Below, piece after piece: positions 6,411 to 7,083 of a DNA stretch of 7,083 nucleotides (position 1 is its first letter; each line of letters opens with the position of its first letter). Both the position numbers and the translations under genes were made by a program. Source of the DNA: Candidatus Saliniplasma halalkaliphilum (GTDB lineage: Archaea; Thermoplasmatota; Thermoplasmata; Halarchaeoplasmatales; Halarchaeoplasmataceae); contig JAFDTG010000077.1 of assembly GCA_019594235.1 (NCBI GenBank), positions 1 through 7,083 on the forward strand. The letters are read 5' to 3'. Below the pieces are notes generated by a model. That model was not told the DNA's origin. It saw only the letters and a list, made by a program, of their open reading frames with translations, and ran no database searches.

Positions 6411-6418
6411 CTATAAAA
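6411..6418 (-). promoter_or_regulatory. Possible internal TATA box before the CGC gene
   Basis: On the minus strand TTTTATAG lies two bases beyond the stop codon of the thioredoxin gene and is centred about 29 bases before the CGC start codon. That spacing would give a leaderless or nearly leaderless transcript, in keeping with the weak Shine-Dalgarno of that gene. Confidence 0.4.
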
Positions 6419-6419
6419 T

Positions 6420-6665
6420 TTAGTTTTTAAGTAGTTTTTTTATCTGATCCGTATTCAGTATTTTACCCCTGGCCTTTACCTCTCCGTCGATAGCTAGAGC
6501 AGGTGTTGCCATAACTCCACGGGAACTTATTTCAGTTATATCTTCAACTTTCACTATCTCCGCGTCAACACCCAGTTCATCTACTGCCTTTTTTGCGTTC
6601 TTTTCTAATCTCTGGCATTTCATACACCCAGTTCCTAATATCTCTATCTTCATCTTTTTCACCAT
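6420..6665 (-). CDS. Mini-thioredoxin, redox-active disulfide protein 2 type
   Basis: This protein of about 81 residues has a compact thioredoxin-like fold. The first strand MKIEILGTG leads into the CxxC active site Cys-Met-Lys-Cys, followed by a helix (QRLEKNAKKAVDELG), the strand AEIVKVED, and a cis-proline loop VMATPALAIDGEVKARG. This matches the family called redox-active disulfide protein 2, thiol-disulfide proteins of the cytoplasm often found beside permeases. The preferred start is ATG 6665, which has AAAGGAT upstream and sits two bases after the TGA of the DGC gene, implying translational coupling. A TTG at 6671 would add two residues but lies directly on the ribosome site; ATG 6653 would begin at the conserved MKIEIL. 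It is likely to exchange thiols with the cysteine-rich proteins on either side, which is an inference from position. Confidence 0.88.
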   Translation of the reverse strand: MVKKMKIEILGTGCMKCQRLEKNAKKAVDELGVDAEIVKVEDITEISSRGVMATPALAIDGEVKARGKILNTDQIKKLLKN

Positions 6666-6667
6666 TT

Positions 6668-7033
6668 TCAATCCTTTTGAAGTTCATCTACTAATTTCTT
6701 TACATCATTTATTATTTTGTCTAATTTCTCTTCACTCCGTAGATCGCTGTTCTTCTCTATGCCATATTTTTCTGATATCACTATCTCTTCATCGACCGGT
6801 ATATCCGCACTTTTAAGAGCTTTACTGGCGCATTTTACTTTACATCCGTTCAATGCTATGTATCCATCACTGCTTTTTCCGTTCTTTATTATCCCTTCTA
6901 TGCCCAAGGGTAAACCAAGTGCACAGACGAAACCAGTGTTTTCTTTTTCTTCCAGCGTATTCACTACCGCTTTGTTTGATAACATCCCTACGTTACAGGC
7001 CCCAGAACAGGGCAATATTCCTATTTCTTTCAT
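6668..7033 (-). CDS. DGC-domain cysteine protein (putative zinc-binding)
   Basis: The 121-residue protein fits the DGC family, named for conserved cysteines and annotated as putative zinc-binding. Visible are PCSGACNVG (8-16, Cys9 and Cys13), the segment FVCALGLPLGIEGI (35-48, Cys37), and NGCKVKCASKAL (62-73, Cys64 and Cys68), with Asn-Gly-Cys where the family name has Asp-Gly-Cys. The two CxxxC pairs and one single Cys could bind a metal ion or react with a metalloid. The C-terminal 20 residues form a Lys/Asp-rich helix. The start at 7033 follows TAAGGAGTGAT, a strong Shine-Dalgarno seven bases from the ATG. It lies 14 bases after a probable membrane protein gene and 2 bases before the thioredoxin gene, so the three are probably one operon. 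The biochemical role of the family is not firmly established. Confidence 0.85.
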   Translation of the reverse strand: MKEIGILPCSGACNVGMLSNKAVVNTLEEKENTGFVCALGLPLGIEGIIKNGKSSDGYIALNGCKVKCASKALKSADIPVDEEIVISEKYGIEKNSDLRSEEKLDKIINDVKKLVDELQKD

Positions 7034-7036
7034 ATT

Positions 7037-7044
7037 ATCACTCC
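7037..7044 (-). promoter_or_regulatory. Strong ribosome binding site of the DGC gene
   Basis: GGAGTGAT on the minus strand follows the tandem TAA TAA stops of the upstream gene. Its GGAG core is seven bases from the ATG at 7033, supporting that start and reinitiation within a polycistronic message. Confidence 0.65.
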
Positions 7045-7047
7045 TTA

Positions 7048-7083
7048 TTAACCAACTATAAGTCCGTACGTGAATCCCATCAA
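7048..7083 (-). CDS. C-terminal tip of a probable membrane protein
   Basis: Eleven codons are visible on the minus strand, ending LMGFTYGLIVG followed by TAA at 7050-7048 and a second in-frame TAA at 7047-7045. The stretch is hydrophobic and glycine-rich, like the last part of a membrane helix. Proteins of the DGC and mini-thioredoxin type are, from memory, often encoded beside a permease of the DUF318/ArsP type, which would fit, but the visible part is too short to assign a family. Confidence 0.4.
   Translation of the reverse strand: MMGFTYGLIVG

Noticed and set aside
6653..6671. TTG at 6671 as the thioredoxin start codon
   Set aside because: The likely ribosome site AAAGGA is only one base from this TTG, while ATG 6665 has normal spacing; ATG 6653 remains a lesser alternative.
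6717..7061. A 114-codon plus-strand open frame opposite the DGC gene
   Set aside because: The minus strand carries conserved cysteine motifs and a strong ribosome site; the plus-strand product is a Ser/Phe-rich shadow.

Overview
The window reads as a piece of an A+T-rich archaeal chromosome, probably from an anaerobic euryarchaeote. The evidence is the end of a ferredoxin-dependent 2-oxoacid oxidoreductase subunit, TATA-box promoters (some placed for leaderless transcripts), and a small thioredoxin and a CGC-motif protein of types I associate mainly with methanogens and their relatives. The species cannot be fixed from this sequence. Genes are closely packed: the longest non-coding stretch is 143 bases (2982-3124). 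I see no tRNA, rRNA, CRISPR array or insertion sequence.

Layout: (1) 1-261 (+), the C-terminal end of a KorC-type gamma subunit. (2) 294-2981 (-), an 895-residue protein made almost wholly of about 28 HEAT repeats. (3) 3125-4045 (+), a seven-bladed YVTN/YncE-type beta-propeller with an EF-hand-like loop, divergent from the HEAT gene. (4) 4046-4555 (-), a GNAT acetyltransferase whose stop codon abuts the propeller's. (5) 4639-5868 (+), a 12-helix MFS transporter, divergent from the GNAT gene across an 83-bp region with a perfect 9-bp inverted repeat. (6) 5881-7083 (-), a tight gene string: tail of a probable membrane protein, a DGC-type cysteine protein, a CxxC mini-thioredoxin, a small CGC-motif protein, and a fragment holding only the C-terminal half of TrmO (TsaA/UPF0066 family).

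Strand switches at every unit from korC to the cysteine-rich string, so nearly every junction is convergent or divergent. The genes that most clearly work together are those at 6098-7083: close spacing, a 2-nt stop-to-start gap, and cysteine pairs in three successive small proteins suggest a thiol-redox, metal or metalloid module, probably with a membrane transporter. The HEAT protein and the propeller share an upstream region and are both scaffold-like folds, but nothing in the sequence shows that they interact.

The strongest leads are the TrmO fragment, whose homology starts exactly where the preceding reading frame stops at a CCC-TAA codon pair; the cysteine-protein cluster; the EF-hand-like loop in the propeller; and the inverted repeat between the GNAT and MFS genes.
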